Below are positions 42,274 through 50,990 of a stretch of DNA of 51,682 nt, piece by piece (position 1 is the first letter of the stretch; each line of letters starts with the position of its first letter). A program made the translations under genes and the position numbers. The notes under the pieces were generated by a model, which did no database searches, was not told the DNA's origin, and saw nothing but the letters and a program-made list of their open reading frames with translations. The stretch is from an uncultured Sutterella sp. (GTDB lineage Bacteria > Pseudomonadota > Gammaproteobacteria > Burkholderiales > Burkholderiaceae_F): NCBI GenBank assembly GCA_900544255.1, contig UQUM01000014.1:1-51682 (forward strand), written 5' to 3'.

Positions 42274-42894
42274 TTAGGCAACTTCGGCAAAACGCGGGTC
42301 GCCGCAGCGGCACGCGAGGGTTTCCGACGGTCGTTCTGCTTCGTACCGGTTTTCGGAGAGAGCCGCTGCGGTGAGGGGCGGTACGACTTCTTCCGGCGAA
42401 CGAGGCCGAACCTCATAACCCCAGCGGCGGATCTCATCGGCGGCCGCGCGGACGGCGGGCGTCACCTGCGCCCGGACGGCGTCCGACAGTGATCCGCCGT
42501 AATCATCTAAGACCGCGGGCTGTACGCCGATGATGGTGATGCGCTCCGGGGCGTGCCCTAGAAGGGCTGCCGAAGCGAGTACGTCGTTGATGCCTGTCTG
42601 GTGCGGCGAAATCTCCGTCGCGGACCAGAGGGCAAAATCCGCTTGATGCAGCACCCGCAGCGTGCCGGGAGAGGCCTTTAAATCAGCACAATCGAAAATG
42701 AGGAGATCCCGGGTGGTGGAAAAGGTGTCCAGAAGCCACCCCCCTAAGGTGCCCCCGTCCAATACGCGGGTGCGGGGCGGGAGCGCGAAGGCGGCGTGAA
42801 AGTGCTCGACGCAGCGCACGCCGAAACCTTCGTCCGCCCACAGTAAATTGCCGACGCCGATGACGGTGAGGTCGGCGGCATACGCTTGGGTCAC
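42274..42894 (-). CDS. hyaD: Hydrogenase maturation protease HyaD
   Basis: A 206-residue endopeptidase that removes the C-terminal tail of the large subunit after nickel insertion. Ni-recognition residues: GVGNLLWADEGFGVRCVE with Glu/Asp, FDCAD, and the later HQTG His. It starts at GTG (42894); the AAGGAG site lies at the very end of hyaC. A C-terminal extension of some 40 residues with CRCG is longer than in E. coli HyaD. Confidence 0.92.
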   Translation of the reverse strand: MTQAYAADLTVIGVGNLLWADEGFGVRCVEHFHAAFALPPRTRVLDGGTLGGWLLDTFSTTRDLLIFDCADLKASPGTLRVLHQADFALWSATEISPHQTGINDVLASAALLGHAPERITIIGVQPAVLDDYGGSLSDAVRAQVTPAVRAAADEIRRWGYEVRPRSPEEVVPPLTAAALSENRYEAERPSETLACRCGDPRFAEVA

Positions 42895-42898
42895 GGCT

Positions 42899-43600
42899 TT
42901 ACTCCTTAAACATTCGGAGGCCCGTCGTCATGGAACTCACGGTCGTTGCCCCGCCCATCACGTCCTCTCGGAAGGACATGTAGATGTGCGCAACGGAAAA
43001 GAGGATGAAGACGTACATCAGGATGTGGTGCAGGGTGCGCACGGTCTGCGCGTCGCCCGCCAAGGCAAAGACCCAGCCCATCCACGTCATCCAGCCCGTG
43101 TCCCAGCCCCAGGTTTGCGCGTAAAGCGCGAGCCCCGTCACGATGATGCCGATGCTTGCGAGCGTAAACATAAAGAACATGGCGCACTGCGCAAGCGGAT
43201 TGTGCCCGGCGTATTCCGGGGCGTGAGGCCGCAGAAAGAGGTAGTACTTCACCTGCTCAAAGAGCATTTTCCACCAGCAGGCCGAGAGCAGGGGCGGTAC
43301 GAGGATCATGCGGGAATAGCGGTTGCCGACGAGTCCCCAGTAGAGACGCCCCAGAAACGAGACGGCAAAGACCATGCCCGCGCAAAAGTGAGCGGCGCGG
43401 ATGTAACTCATGTCGTACGTGGCCCAGGTGTCTCCCAAGTTCGCGGTCACGGGGGCGCCGATGAGGTACCCCGTGACGATCATCACCGCCATGGTGACGA
43501 CCGTCACCCAATGCCACACGCGCACCGGGGCTTCCCAAACGTAAAGGGGGTGCGTACCCGCCTTCACGTCGACTTCATAGGTGATTGGATCGATTTTCAT
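42899..43600 (-). CDS. hyaC: Hydrogenase b-type cytochrome subunit HyaC
   Basis: A 233-residue inner-membrane cytochrome with four membrane helices. Haem-ligand histidines are seen in RVWHWV, RAAHFCAG, RTLHHILMY and SVAHIYMSF. It anchors the hydrogenase to the membrane and passes H2-derived electrons to quinone. Twelve nucleotides after hyaB; the stop overlaps the ribosome site of hyaD. Confidence 0.94.
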   Translation of the reverse strand: MKIDPITYEVDVKAGTHPLYVWEAPVRVWHWVTVVTMAVMIVTGYLIGAPVTANLGDTWATYDMSYIRAAHFCAGMVFAVSFLGRLYWGLVGNRYSRMILVPPLLSACWWKMLFEQVKYYLFLRPHAPEYAGHNPLAQCAMFFMFTLASIGIIVTGLALYAQTWGWDTGWMTWMGWVFALAGDAQTVRTLHHILMYVFILFSVAHIYMSFREDVMGGATTVSSMTTGLRMFKE

Positions 43601-43612
43601 AGATGCCTCCCT

Positions 43613-45385
43613 TTATCGCACGGAGACGACCGCAAGTTCTTTGCTTTCCGGCGAAAAGACGTGTGTCGCACACGCGAGACACGGGTCGAAACTGTGAATC
43701 GTGCGGATGATTTCCAAGGGGCGTTTGGGATCGGCGAGCCGCGTTCCCAGAAGGGAACTCTCGTAGGCGCCGTGCTGCCCCGCACTGTCTCGGGGCGAAG
43801 CGTTCCAAGTCGTGGGGACGACCGCCTGCCAGTTGGCAATGCGGCCCTTTTCGATGACGCAGTAGTGCGCAAGGGCGCCGCGCGGTGCTTCGCAGAGTCC
43901 CACACCGCGGGCGGATTCAGGCCACGTTTTCGGATCCCATTTTTCCATGTTCGCGGCGGCTTCATCCCCGGCTTTGATGTTGGCGATGAGGTCGTCGGTG
44001 TATTTCACCATCAGGCGGGCCGTGAAACCGCATTCGATTGCCCGGGCGGCGTGCCGTCCCAAAGTAGAGAAGAAGGCGTCAAAGGGAAGGTGCATCTCCT
44101 TTAAAAATGCGTCGGCCGGTTCCCGATACTGGGGCATTCTCTTGTGGTAACCCAGAACGAGGCGCGCCAAGGGGCCCGTTTCCATCATATGGCCCTTCCA
44201 GCGCGGACTCTTGATCCAGGAATACTTCCCGTCGCTTCCGAGCCACGCAAATTTCGTGGGTTTCCCGTCGGAGCCCGGCGGCAGTTCGAAGGCGTGTTCG
44301 GTGATGCCGTCCCACGGATGCAGTCCCTTTTGCCCGTCGGCGTAGCGGTACCACGAGTGATCGACGAATTCCTGGATTTCGTCGGGATCCGTGGCATTGA
44401 CCGGGTGTATTGCGGTGAATTCACCGTCAACGACGGCTCCCGACGGCATCAGGAGCGACTTCTCGCTGCGGTCGTTGGGAACTTCGGGGAAGTCGCCGTA
44501 GCAAAGAAGGTTCTTCGAAGCGATGCCGCCGCCCTGTCGGAACCATTCAGGATAGAAGGACGCAATGGCTTTGATGTCCGGCAGGTAGACGTTCTCCGTG
44601 AAGGCAACGGCATCCTGCGCGATATCCTTCATGTAGTTGAGCGTCACTTCGTTCACCATGACGCCCGCAGCCCCCGTGTCGTGCAGGTTGATGGGGCAGG
44701 CGACGCCGCCCACGAGGTAGTTGGGGTGAGGATTTTTTCCGCCGAGGATGGTGTGAATTTTGATGATTTCCTTTTGGAAGTCGAGCGCTTCAAGGTAATG
44801 CGTTACGGCAAGAAGATTTACGGCGGGCGGCAGCTTCATCTCAGGGTGCCCCCAGTAGCCGTTTTTAAAGATGCCGAGTTGGCCCGAATCAACGAATTTT
44901 CTCAGACGGTTCTGCACGTCACGGAAATAACCGGGCGAGGACTTGGGGTGCGCAGGACTGATGGTTTCCTGCAGTGCGGACGTTTCTCTCACGTCGGCCT
45001 TGAGGGCGCTCACGACGTCCACCCAGTCGAGCGCCGAGAGCTGATAAAAGTGCACCAGATGGTCGTGCGTGTAAAGCGTCGCATTCATCAGGTTGCGGAT
45101 GAGATTGGCGTTTTTGGGAATGTCGATCGCCAAAGCGTCCTCGACGGCGCGTACGGCCGCAAGCGCGTGAATCCCGGTGCAGACGCCGCAGATGCGTTCG
45201 ACGAACGCCCAGGCGTCGCGGGGGTCGCGGCCCTTCAGAATCACTTCGAGCCCCCGCCACATGGTGCCGGTGCTCTGAGAATCAACAATGACGTTGTCGT
45301 CGTTGATTTCGGCTTGAATCCGCAGGTGACCTTCAATGCGGGTGACGGGATCGACGACGACACGGCGGGTTTTGAGTTCAGTCAT
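43613..45385 (-). CDS. hyaB: [NiFe] hydrogenase large subunit
   Basis: A 590-residue catalytic subunit. The Ni ligands are Cys66 and Cys69 in RICGVC and Cys569 and Cys572 in DPCLACATH. HyaD should cut after His575, releasing a 15-residue tail. The sequence resembles hydrogenase-1/MBH-type enzymes throughout. Periplasmic; co-exported with the small subunit by Tat. Overlaps hyaA by 4 nt. Confidence 0.97.
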   Translation of the reverse strand: MTELKTRRVVVDPVTRIEGHLRIQAEINDDNVIVDSQSTGTMWRGLEVILKGRDPRDAWAFVERICGVCTGIHALAAVRAVEDALAIDIPKNANLIRNLMNATLYTHDHLVHFYQLSALDWVDVVSALKADVRETSALQETISPAHPKSSPGYFRDVQNRLRKFVDSGQLGIFKNGYWGHPEMKLPPAVNLLAVTHYLEALDFQKEIIKIHTILGGKNPHPNYLVGGVACPINLHDTGAAGVMVNEVTLNYMKDIAQDAVAFTENVYLPDIKAIASFYPEWFRQGGGIASKNLLCYGDFPEVPNDRSEKSLLMPSGAVVDGEFTAIHPVNATDPDEIQEFVDHSWYRYADGQKGLHPWDGITEHAFELPPGSDGKPTKFAWLGSDGKYSWIKSPRWKGHMMETGPLARLVLGYHKRMPQYREPADAFLKEMHLPFDAFFSTLGRHAARAIECGFTARLMVKYTDDLIANIKAGDEAAANMEKWDPKTWPESARGVGLCEAPRGALAHYCVIEKGRIANWQAVVPTTWNASPRDSAGQHGAYESSLLGTRLADPKRPLEIIRTIHSFDPCLACATHVFSPESKELAVVSVR

Positions 45386-46482
45386 GATTCGGCTCCCAAT
45401 TCTTTGTTGGTCTTCTCCGCGCGGGCCTGCGCGACGGCACTTAACGCCGCGTGTGCGGCTGCGGCGACGGTGACGACGCCCACCGTTGCCAGCCCCACCT
45501 TGTCCGCGGTCGCTTCAACGCCGCCGAAGAGGGGCGGCAGTATGTCGGGTTCGTGCGCGTAGAAACTTCCTTTGTCAAAGAAGTTGTTCTCGGAACATCC
45601 AATGCAGCCGTGCCCGGACTGCACGGGCCAGGAAAGGCCTTCGTTCCAGCGGAGCGTTGAGCAGGCGTTGTAGGTGGTGGGCCCCTTGCAACCCATTTTG
45701 TAGAGACAGTAGCCCAATTTCGCGCCGAGGTCGTCGAATTTCTCCACGAACTGTCCGGCTTCAAAGTGCGCGCGCCGATAGCATTTGTCGTGAATGCGCT
45801 GACCGTAAAACATCTTGGGACGCCCCAGGCGATCCAGGGGCGGCAGTCGGTCGTAGGTGAGGATGTAGGTAATGACTCCCGTCATCACTTCAGGAATTGG
45901 GGGACAGCCCGGCACCAAGACGATCGGTTTGTCGGTGATGACTTTCGTGATGGGAACGGCGTGCGTGGGGTTGGGTTTGGCAGCTTGTACGCACCCCCAG
46001 GCGGCGCACGATCCCCAGCCGATGACTGCTTTGGCGTCGTGCGCGACGTGTTGAATCTTTTCAAGAAACGTTTCGCCGCCCGGGATGCAGAAGGTGCCGT
46101 CCCCGCCCAACGGAATATTGCCTTCGACGGCGAGGATGTAGTTGCCTTTGTAGTTTCGGATCGTGTCTTCGAGCGCAGCTTCTGCTTGTTCACCCGCAGC
46201 GGCCATGATGGTGTCGTCGTAATCGAGACTCACCATGCTGAGGATCACGTCCTTGGCGATCGGGTGATAGGAGCGGATGAAGGATTCCGTGCAGCAGGTG
46301 CATTCAAGTCCGTGCAGCCACACAACGGGCGTTCTCGGTTTCACCTGCATGGCGTTTGCAATGTCTTGGGCGCCGGCTTTTCCGAGGCCGAGACTCGCCG
46401 CGGTGAGCGAGCAAAACGTGAGGAAGCTGCGGCGGCTGACACCTTGGCGGCGCAGGGCCTGATACTGAGTTTCCATGGTCAT
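45382..46482 (-). CDS. hyaA: [NiFe] hydrogenase small subunit, oxygen-tolerant type
   Basis: A 366-residue Fe-S subunit with a Tat signal (SRRSFLTFC) and a C-terminal membrane helix. Six Cys surround the proximal cluster: Cys61, 63, 64, 159, 164 and 193. Their spacing (2, 1, 95, 5, 29) equals that of the E. coli Hyd-1 set 17, 19, 20, 115, 120, 149, including the two supernumerary Cys that define the [4Fe-3S] cluster of oxygen-tolerant group 1d enzymes. His231 and Cys234 are the distal-cluster ligands. ATG 46482 follows AGGAGG; a second ATG lies two codons on. Confidence 0.97.
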   Translation of the reverse strand: MTMETQYQALRRQGVSRRSFLTFCSLTAASLGLGKAGAQDIANAMQVKPRTPVVWLHGLECTCCTESFIRSYHPIAKDVILSMVSLDYDDTIMAAAGEQAEAALEDTIRNYKGNYILAVEGNIPLGGDGTFCIPGGETFLEKIQHVAHDAKAVIGWGSCAAWGCVQAAKPNPTHAVPITKVITDKPIVLVPGCPPIPEVMTGVITYILTYDRLPPLDRLGRPKMFYGQRIHDKCYRRAHFEAGQFVEKFDDLGAKLGYCLYKMGCKGPTTYNACSTLRWNEGLSWPVQSGHGCIGCSENNFFDKGSFYAHEPDILPPLFGGVEATADKVGLATVGVVTVAAAAHAALSAVAQARAEKTNKELGAES

Positions 46483-46781
46483 GGTGACCTCCTGACCGGC
46501 TTCGCGGGGTGACGGCAGTCGTCAAAGCCGGAAGTGGATGGGGCGGTGTGAAGGGAATTTCGCGGATTTCGACGTTTGACACCTTCACAACATGGAATTG
46601 TACGTTCGAAGTAGTCGGTTGCCTATCGGTCAAAGGGAGTGATTTCAATGAAAATCAAAAACAAAGGCATTAGATGGCGACGAGGTGATTAGGCCAAAAG
46701 AACTAGGCGGTAGGAGACGGATGAGGTGACAAGGAAAAGAGCTAAAACAGAAAAGTGTTGTCAAATCTGTCTCAGGGTTTA

Positions 46782-46792
46782 CCCCCCCCCCC
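46782..46792 (+). repeat. Homopolymeric C(11) tract upstream of porin gene
   Basis: Eleven consecutive C residues in an otherwise AT-rich stretch, 164 nt before the porin start. Such tracts slip in replication and can change promoter spacing. No clear promoter boxes flank it at phase-variation distance. Confidence 0.8.
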
Positions 46793-46883
46793 ATGTTGGA
46801 AAGTTTTACAAATTGCTAGGGAAAAGTGAGGAGCCTCGCCGAGAATGCGCCTTGCCTGAATATTTGAGAAATCTCCAGGCACC

Positions 46884-46927
46884 GCCGCCCTGGCGCGATT
46901 AGTCCCGCGCATGACTAGCAGGGCGGC
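46884..46927 (+). promoter_or_regulatory. Long leader hairpin in the porin 5' UTR
   Basis: Outer arms GCCGCCCTG (46884-46892) and CAGGGCGGC (46919-46927) are perfect; inner arms GCGCG (46893-46897) and CGCGC (46906-46910) continue the stem with an 8-nt apical loop and an 8-nt bulge on the 3' side. Ends 28 nt before the start codon. Likely an mRNA-stability or translation-control element. Confidence 0.55.
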
Positions 46928-46941
46928 ACCTAATTCTTAAT

Positions 46942-46956
46942 TTTGGAGTCTCCAAA
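46942..46956 (+). promoter_or_regulatory. Palindrome enclosing the porin ribosome-binding site
   Basis: TTTGGAG (46942-46948) and CTCCAAA (46950-46956) form a perfect inverted repeat around one base; as RNA, a 5-6-bp stem is possible. It pairs the GGAG Shine-Dalgarno and includes the A of the ATG start codon. Confidence 0.6.
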
Positions 46957-48152
46957 TGAAAAAGACTTTTGTTGCTGCCGCCGTTCTCGGCGCTTTTGCC
47001 GCCTCTGCGATGGCCGCTGACGTGACGCTCTACGGCGTGATCGATACGGGCCTGCACTATTCCAACAAGAACGTGGAATCCAAGCACGACGTCAACTCCT
47101 TCGACATGAAGTCCGGCGCTTCCGCTGGCAACCGTTGGGGCTTGAAGGGTACGGAAGACCTCGGCAACGGCTACAAGGTGGGCTTCGTTCTCGAAAACGG
47201 TTTCACGGAAGATGATGGTGAGCTCGGCAACGGCGGTCGTCTCTTCGGTCGTGAAGCGAACCTCTACGTCGCGAGCGACTTCGGCACGCTGTCTTTCGGC
47301 CGCGTCGGCGCTCTGACGTCCGGCTGCGGTTCTTATGACCAGATGAAGTACACCCCGTTTGCTACGGGTTGGGCCGGCACGGCCACGAAGGCCAACTTTA
47401 TGCTCGCTGACCGCGATCGTATGGACAACACCGTGACCTATGAGACGCCGGAATTTGCTGGCTTCAAGGTTCTCGCTCAGTATTCCTTCAACCGCGATGG
47501 TCAGGAAACCGCCGGTAACGAACGCCAGAACGACCGCTACGCCGCTTTGGGTGCCGCCTACAAGAACGGTGCCTTCAGCTCCGCCTTGGTGGTTGACACG
47601 GTGATGCACAACAACAAGTCCGCCAACGACAAGGATTCCTTGGGTGTTACGCTCGGTGCGTCTTATGACTTCGAAGTCGTGAAGCTCTTCGCGATGGGGC
47701 AGTATGGTCAGCACGAAAACTTCCTCGGCACGACGTTCGACAAGGGTGAAAAGTTGGATGTTGGTACGTACGATTCCGCATACTTCAAGACGCTGTCCAG
47801 CAAGGGTTGGAAGGGCTACGGTGTGAACCTCGGTGCTACGGCTCCGGTGTTGGGCGGTACGGTGTTGGCTCAGGCCAGCTACTTGGATGCTAAGACGCAT
47901 GATGCCATGACCTACGAACAGGCTAAGGCGGATGACGCTTTCGATCATGTCACCCCCGGTAAATACAAGGAAGCCAAGGCTCAGAACTGGGGTATCGCTC
48001 TCGGCTACACCTATCCGTTCAGCAAGCGCACCAACGTCTACACTTATGTTTCTTACAACGAAACCCAGGTGAAGACCGAAGCTGAAGCCAAGGATACCGA
48101 TGTGACGACCAAGTTCACCGAATTCGGCCTCGGCATCAAGCACACTTTCTAA
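46956..48152 (+). CDS. General porin (Burkholderiales type, Gram-negative porin family)
   Basis: A 398-residue outer-membrane porin. Signal peptide about residues 1-20 (ends AMA), then ADVTLYGVIDTGLHY, the classic first strand of betaproteobacterial porins; SAGNRWGLKGTEDLG and FGREANLYVASDFGTLSFGR (two halves) are also family marks. Sixteen beta-strands are expected and the chain ends in Phe, the signal for barrel assembly. Codon use is strongly biased to a few codons (GGC, AAG, CTC, TTC), as in highly expressed genes. A strong terminator follows. Confidence 0.94.
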   Translation: MKKTFVAAAVLGAFAASAMAADVTLYGVIDTGLHYSNKNVESKHDVNSFDMKSGASAGNRWGLKGTEDLGNGYKVGFVLENGFTEDDGELGNGGRLFGREANLYVASDFGTLSFGRVGALTSGCGSYDQMKYTPFATGWAGTATKANFMLADRDRMDNTVTYETPEFAGFKVLAQYSFNRDGQETAGNERQNDRYAALGAAYKNGAFSSALVVDTVMHNNKSANDKDSLGVTLGASYDFEVVKLFAMGQYGQHENFLGTTFDKGEKLDVGTYDSAYFKTLSSKGWKGYGVNLGATAPVLGGTVLAQASYLDAKTHDAMTYEQAKADDAFDHVTPGKYKEAKAQNWGIALGYTYPFSKRTNVYTYVSYNETQVKTEAEAKDTDVTTKFTEFGLGIKHTF

Positions 48153-48190
48153 TCACCTGACGGCGCAAGCCGTAGCTGATTAAAAGTCGC

Positions 48191-48229
48191 AAGCCCTCGA
48201 ATCTGTCCTCATGGTTCGGGGGCTTTTTT
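48191..48229 (+). terminator. Rho-independent terminator of the porin gene
   Basis: Stem AAGCCCTCGAA (48191-48201) with TTCGGGGGCTT (48215-48225, one G-T pair) followed by a T-run, 40 nt after the stop codon. Confidence 0.85.
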
Positions 48230-48273
48230 CTGGCTGAAATATACGGAGTGCGGCGGGGTCAGCGGAGTTTCGA

Positions 48274-48935
48274 CTACCCCGCCTGATTGTCGCCGAATCG
48301 CAGAAACATCGGTGCCCAGCGCGCTTTGTTGTCAATGATTACGCGATCCGCCAACCATTTCGCGAACTGTACGAGCTGGGCGTTCTCTTCGTTCATCACG
48401 ATATTCATGTTCCAGGGTGCGCGGTGCCAGCCGTTTAAGACCGGGACGAGTTCCCCCGCGAGAATCTCCTGTTTGCAGAGATCAAACGACAAATCCATCG
48501 TAATCCCGATGTCGGCCAAAACCGCCGCTTTGTAGGAAAGGGCATCCCCCTTAAAACCGATGTCGTGCCACACGAAGGCGCGTTCTTCGCCGCGGCGGAA
48601 AAGCGTGTGGTACGCGGGGTAGTTTTTGCCCGTGCGGAGAATGAGCGAGTGATCTTTGAGGTCTTCCGGATTCTGCGGCGTGTCGTACTGCTGCAGGTAA
48701 TCGGGAGTGGCGAGCAGGAAGTTGTTGTCGAGCCCCGTAGACCAAGTGAAAAGTCCTTTGGTGGGCGGTTTGTAGGGAAGGTAGGCAATGTCGCACGTCC
48801 TCGTGATAGCACTCACTCATCAGTTCAAATTCGATCAACGGATCGATCTTTTGGTAGTCCTGCAGTTGCCCGATGAGAGAATCGCGTCCGACGTTTAAGG
48901 GTAGCAAAACCGGTAGGGTCGGGGTTCGCCCGACA
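48274..48935 (-). pseudogene. LysR-family regulator remnant, truncated and frameshifted
   Basis: Only the co-inducer-binding domain remains. It begins near 48935 (LPVLLPLNVGRDSLIGQL), runs to ELMSECYHEDV, then shifts frame at about 48795 and continues as CDIAYLPYKPPTKGLF to the stop at 48274. The helix-turn-helix half (about 90 residues) is absent; its place is taken by a nuclease-domain fragment on the other strand. PVLNGWHRAPW shows it belongs to the same subfamily as the intact LysR protein at 21739-22692. Confidence 0.75.
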
Positions 48936-49125
48936 TGGTTCGCGTATTCTCGAATTCAAGTCGGTGAAAAGCGGTCTGCTGGATGAGGGCGTGAAGGCAG
49001 CCTTGGCTCAGATTGCGGAAAAAGAGTATTCCGAGGATCTGCAGCACCGCAGCATTTCGGCGGATTGTATTCACGCTTTCGGCATCGCGTTTTCCGGAAA
49101 AGACGTTCTGGTGGTCGTTGCGTAA
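48931..49125 (+). pseudogene. AAA-ATPase-like family, C-terminal PD-(D/E)XK fragment
   Basis: About 64 codons ending at TAA 49123-49125. The stretch RILEFKS supplies the ExK of the nuclease motif; KAALAQIAEKEYSEDL and HAFGIAFSGKDVLVVVA are the family's typical C-terminal ending. All upstream parts are missing. Third remnant of this family in the window. Confidence 0.65.
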
Positions 49126-49142
49126 ACGGGAACTGTGTGCCG

Positions 49143-50990
49143 TCAGTTGCCGACAAAGCGCGGTTGCGCCCGGTTAGCGACCGGACGATCTTCACCGTTC
49201 CATTTCAACACCCGAACCCAACCGCCGGAAGCGACATTCCCGCAGGCAAGCGCCGACGTCGGCCGGTCTTCCGTGAGGACATTGGCGCACCCGTGATTGT
49301 CGGTGAGGTGTCCCGAAAGTTCTTGGGGTTCATACCAGGCGCCATGCCGTACGGCAACGGCCCCCGGCATGATGTCGTCCGTCACGCGGGCGCAGCAAAG
49401 TATTTGTCCGTGGGGATTTGCGAGAAGAACGGTGTCGCCGTCCCTTATGCCGCGCTTTCGGGCGTCTTCGGTGTTTAAGAGGCAGTACTCCCGACCGTTT
49501 CGTCCGACGGACTCCGACACCCCGTCCAATTGACTGTGCAGCCGCAGCCGATGTTTGGGACTGAGAAAGTGCAGAGCGTCTTCGGGGAGAGGCGGCATTT
49601 CCGCGAGAAACGTCGGATGTCCGGGACAGTCGGCATAGCCGTAGGAGGCAATGACGGGAGAAGCGAGTTGGATGCGGCCGCTTTCGGTTTTAAGGGGGTG
49701 ATTGGCCGGATTCTCTCGGAAGTCGCTCCAAGGAACAAACGAGCGGTCTTAGTCGCGCCGCGGGTAGAAAACGGTACCCTGCTGCCAAAAGGTTTCAAAG
49801 GGCGGAAGGATGGTGCCTTGGACTAGGCCGACAGCGCGGGTTTCCTCATAAATCGTCCGGATCCAGTCGTCTTCGGTGCGGCCTTCGGTAAAGGCGGCTT
49901 CAACCCCCAGGCGCCGGGCGAGTTCTTGTTCGATCGTGTAGTCGCTTCGGGCTTCGCCTACGGGATCAATGAAGCGCTGCATTGCGCAGAGACCGTCGTT
50001 CGTGTAGGTGCCGATTCCCGTAATGTCGTTGTGTTCGAAAACGGTCTGCGCCGGGAGCACAATGTCCGCGTGCCGCGCCGTTGCGGTCCAAACGGTGTCG
50101 ATGACGATCGTGGTTTCGGGTTTTTGCCATGCACGGTTAAGTTTCACGGTTTCCGGCTGGTGCGCAAAGGGATTGCCGCCTGCCCATACGGCGAGCCGAA
50201 TGTCGGGATAGGTGACGGTGCGGCCGTTGTGTTCGATCGTTTTTCCTGGATTTAAGAAGCAGTCTGCAAACCGCGCGACCGGGATGACGCGGGAGCCCTG
50301 CCATTCATTGCAGAAGTCTCGCACGGGTGCGACTTTTTCCGTGATGCCCCGGGGCCGCGGCCCGACGCCCGTAGGACACCCGCCCTGCGAATAATGCGCG
50401 TTGGTGCTGATGCCGCCGCCTGGGAGTCCGATTTGCCCCAGCATCGCCGCGAGTGCCACGGCGGCCCACGGAACTTGTTCACCGAAGGGCCGCCGCTGCG
50501 TGCCCCAGCCGAGGATAAGTTTGGTGCGGTGCGTCTGCCAGTCTTGGACAAGTGCCCGGATGGTGTCGGCGGGGATTCCCGTGATTGACTCAGCCCAAGC
50601 GGGCGTTTTGGCGATGCCGTCCCCGGTACCGAGAAGATAGCCTTTCAAGACGGGCCAACCGTCCGTGAGGCGTGTCAAGGTCGCTTCATCGATGCCGTTC
50701 TCGAGAATCGCATACATGAGGGCGAGCAAAAGCGCCACGTCGGTGCCCGGTTTCGGCGCGAGCCAGCGACTTTCTAAAAATCGGGCGGTTTCCGTGCGCA
50801 GGGGATTGACGCTTACGGTCGGAATGCCGGACGCTTTGAGGCGGTCAAAATACGGGCGGGCATTATGAAGCGTCGTACACCAATCGACGTCGTTCGTGAT
50901 GAGGGGATCGCAGCCCCAGAAAATAATCCGTTCTGAGTGGGCGAGGACGCTCTCCCAGCTTTCGGATTGCGGGTCGCTCACGCCGAGGAC
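49143..50990 (-). pseudogene. TorA/BisC-type periplasmic molybdopterin oxidoreductase, broken
   Basis: A DMSO-reductase-superfamily enzyme of the TMAO/biotin-sulfoxide reductase branch. From 50990 the frame reads QVLGVSDPQSESWESVL, then FWGCDPLITNDVDW, WGTQRRPFGEQ, GLPGGGI and HNDITGIGTYTND, all in one frame to TAA 49749-49751. Past that stop the same frame goes on with FVPWSDFRENPANHPLKTESGRI and the C-terminal cofactor domain (HRLHSQLD-like, PGAVAVRHGAWYEP) to 49143. So one in-frame stop breaks it. Its first 200 or so codons are separated by a TnpB element inserted at 50991 and lie outside the window. Confidence 0.85.

Larger units (their letters stand above)
46483..46955. other. Divergent region between hyaA and the porin gene
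   Basis: No gene in 473 nt. On the minus strand a TACAAT-like -10 occurs near 46600 without a good -35. On the plus strand lie an 11-C tract, a long leader hairpin and an SD-pairing palindrome, all listed separately. I could not recognise a certain FNR, NarL or sigma54 site. Confidence 0.4.

Noticed and set aside
42848..45562. Two long plus-strand open frames (418 and 472 codons) antisense to hyaABC
   Set aside because: The opposite strand encodes complete hydrogenase subunits; the antisense products show no family features.
46500..46650. FNR-type or sigma54 site for hyaA
   Set aside because: TTGTG/GTCAA half-sites near 46570-46590 have the wrong spacing, and no GG-N10-GC element was found.
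46899..48143. Minus-strand open frame of 414 codons antisense to the porin gene
   Set aside because: It is produced by the porin's strong codon bias; no ribosome site or recognisable domain.
49475..49798. Minus-strand 107-codon open frame overlapping the molybdoenzyme
   Set aside because: It is out of frame with the conserved protein, which continues on both sides of the TAA in a single frame.
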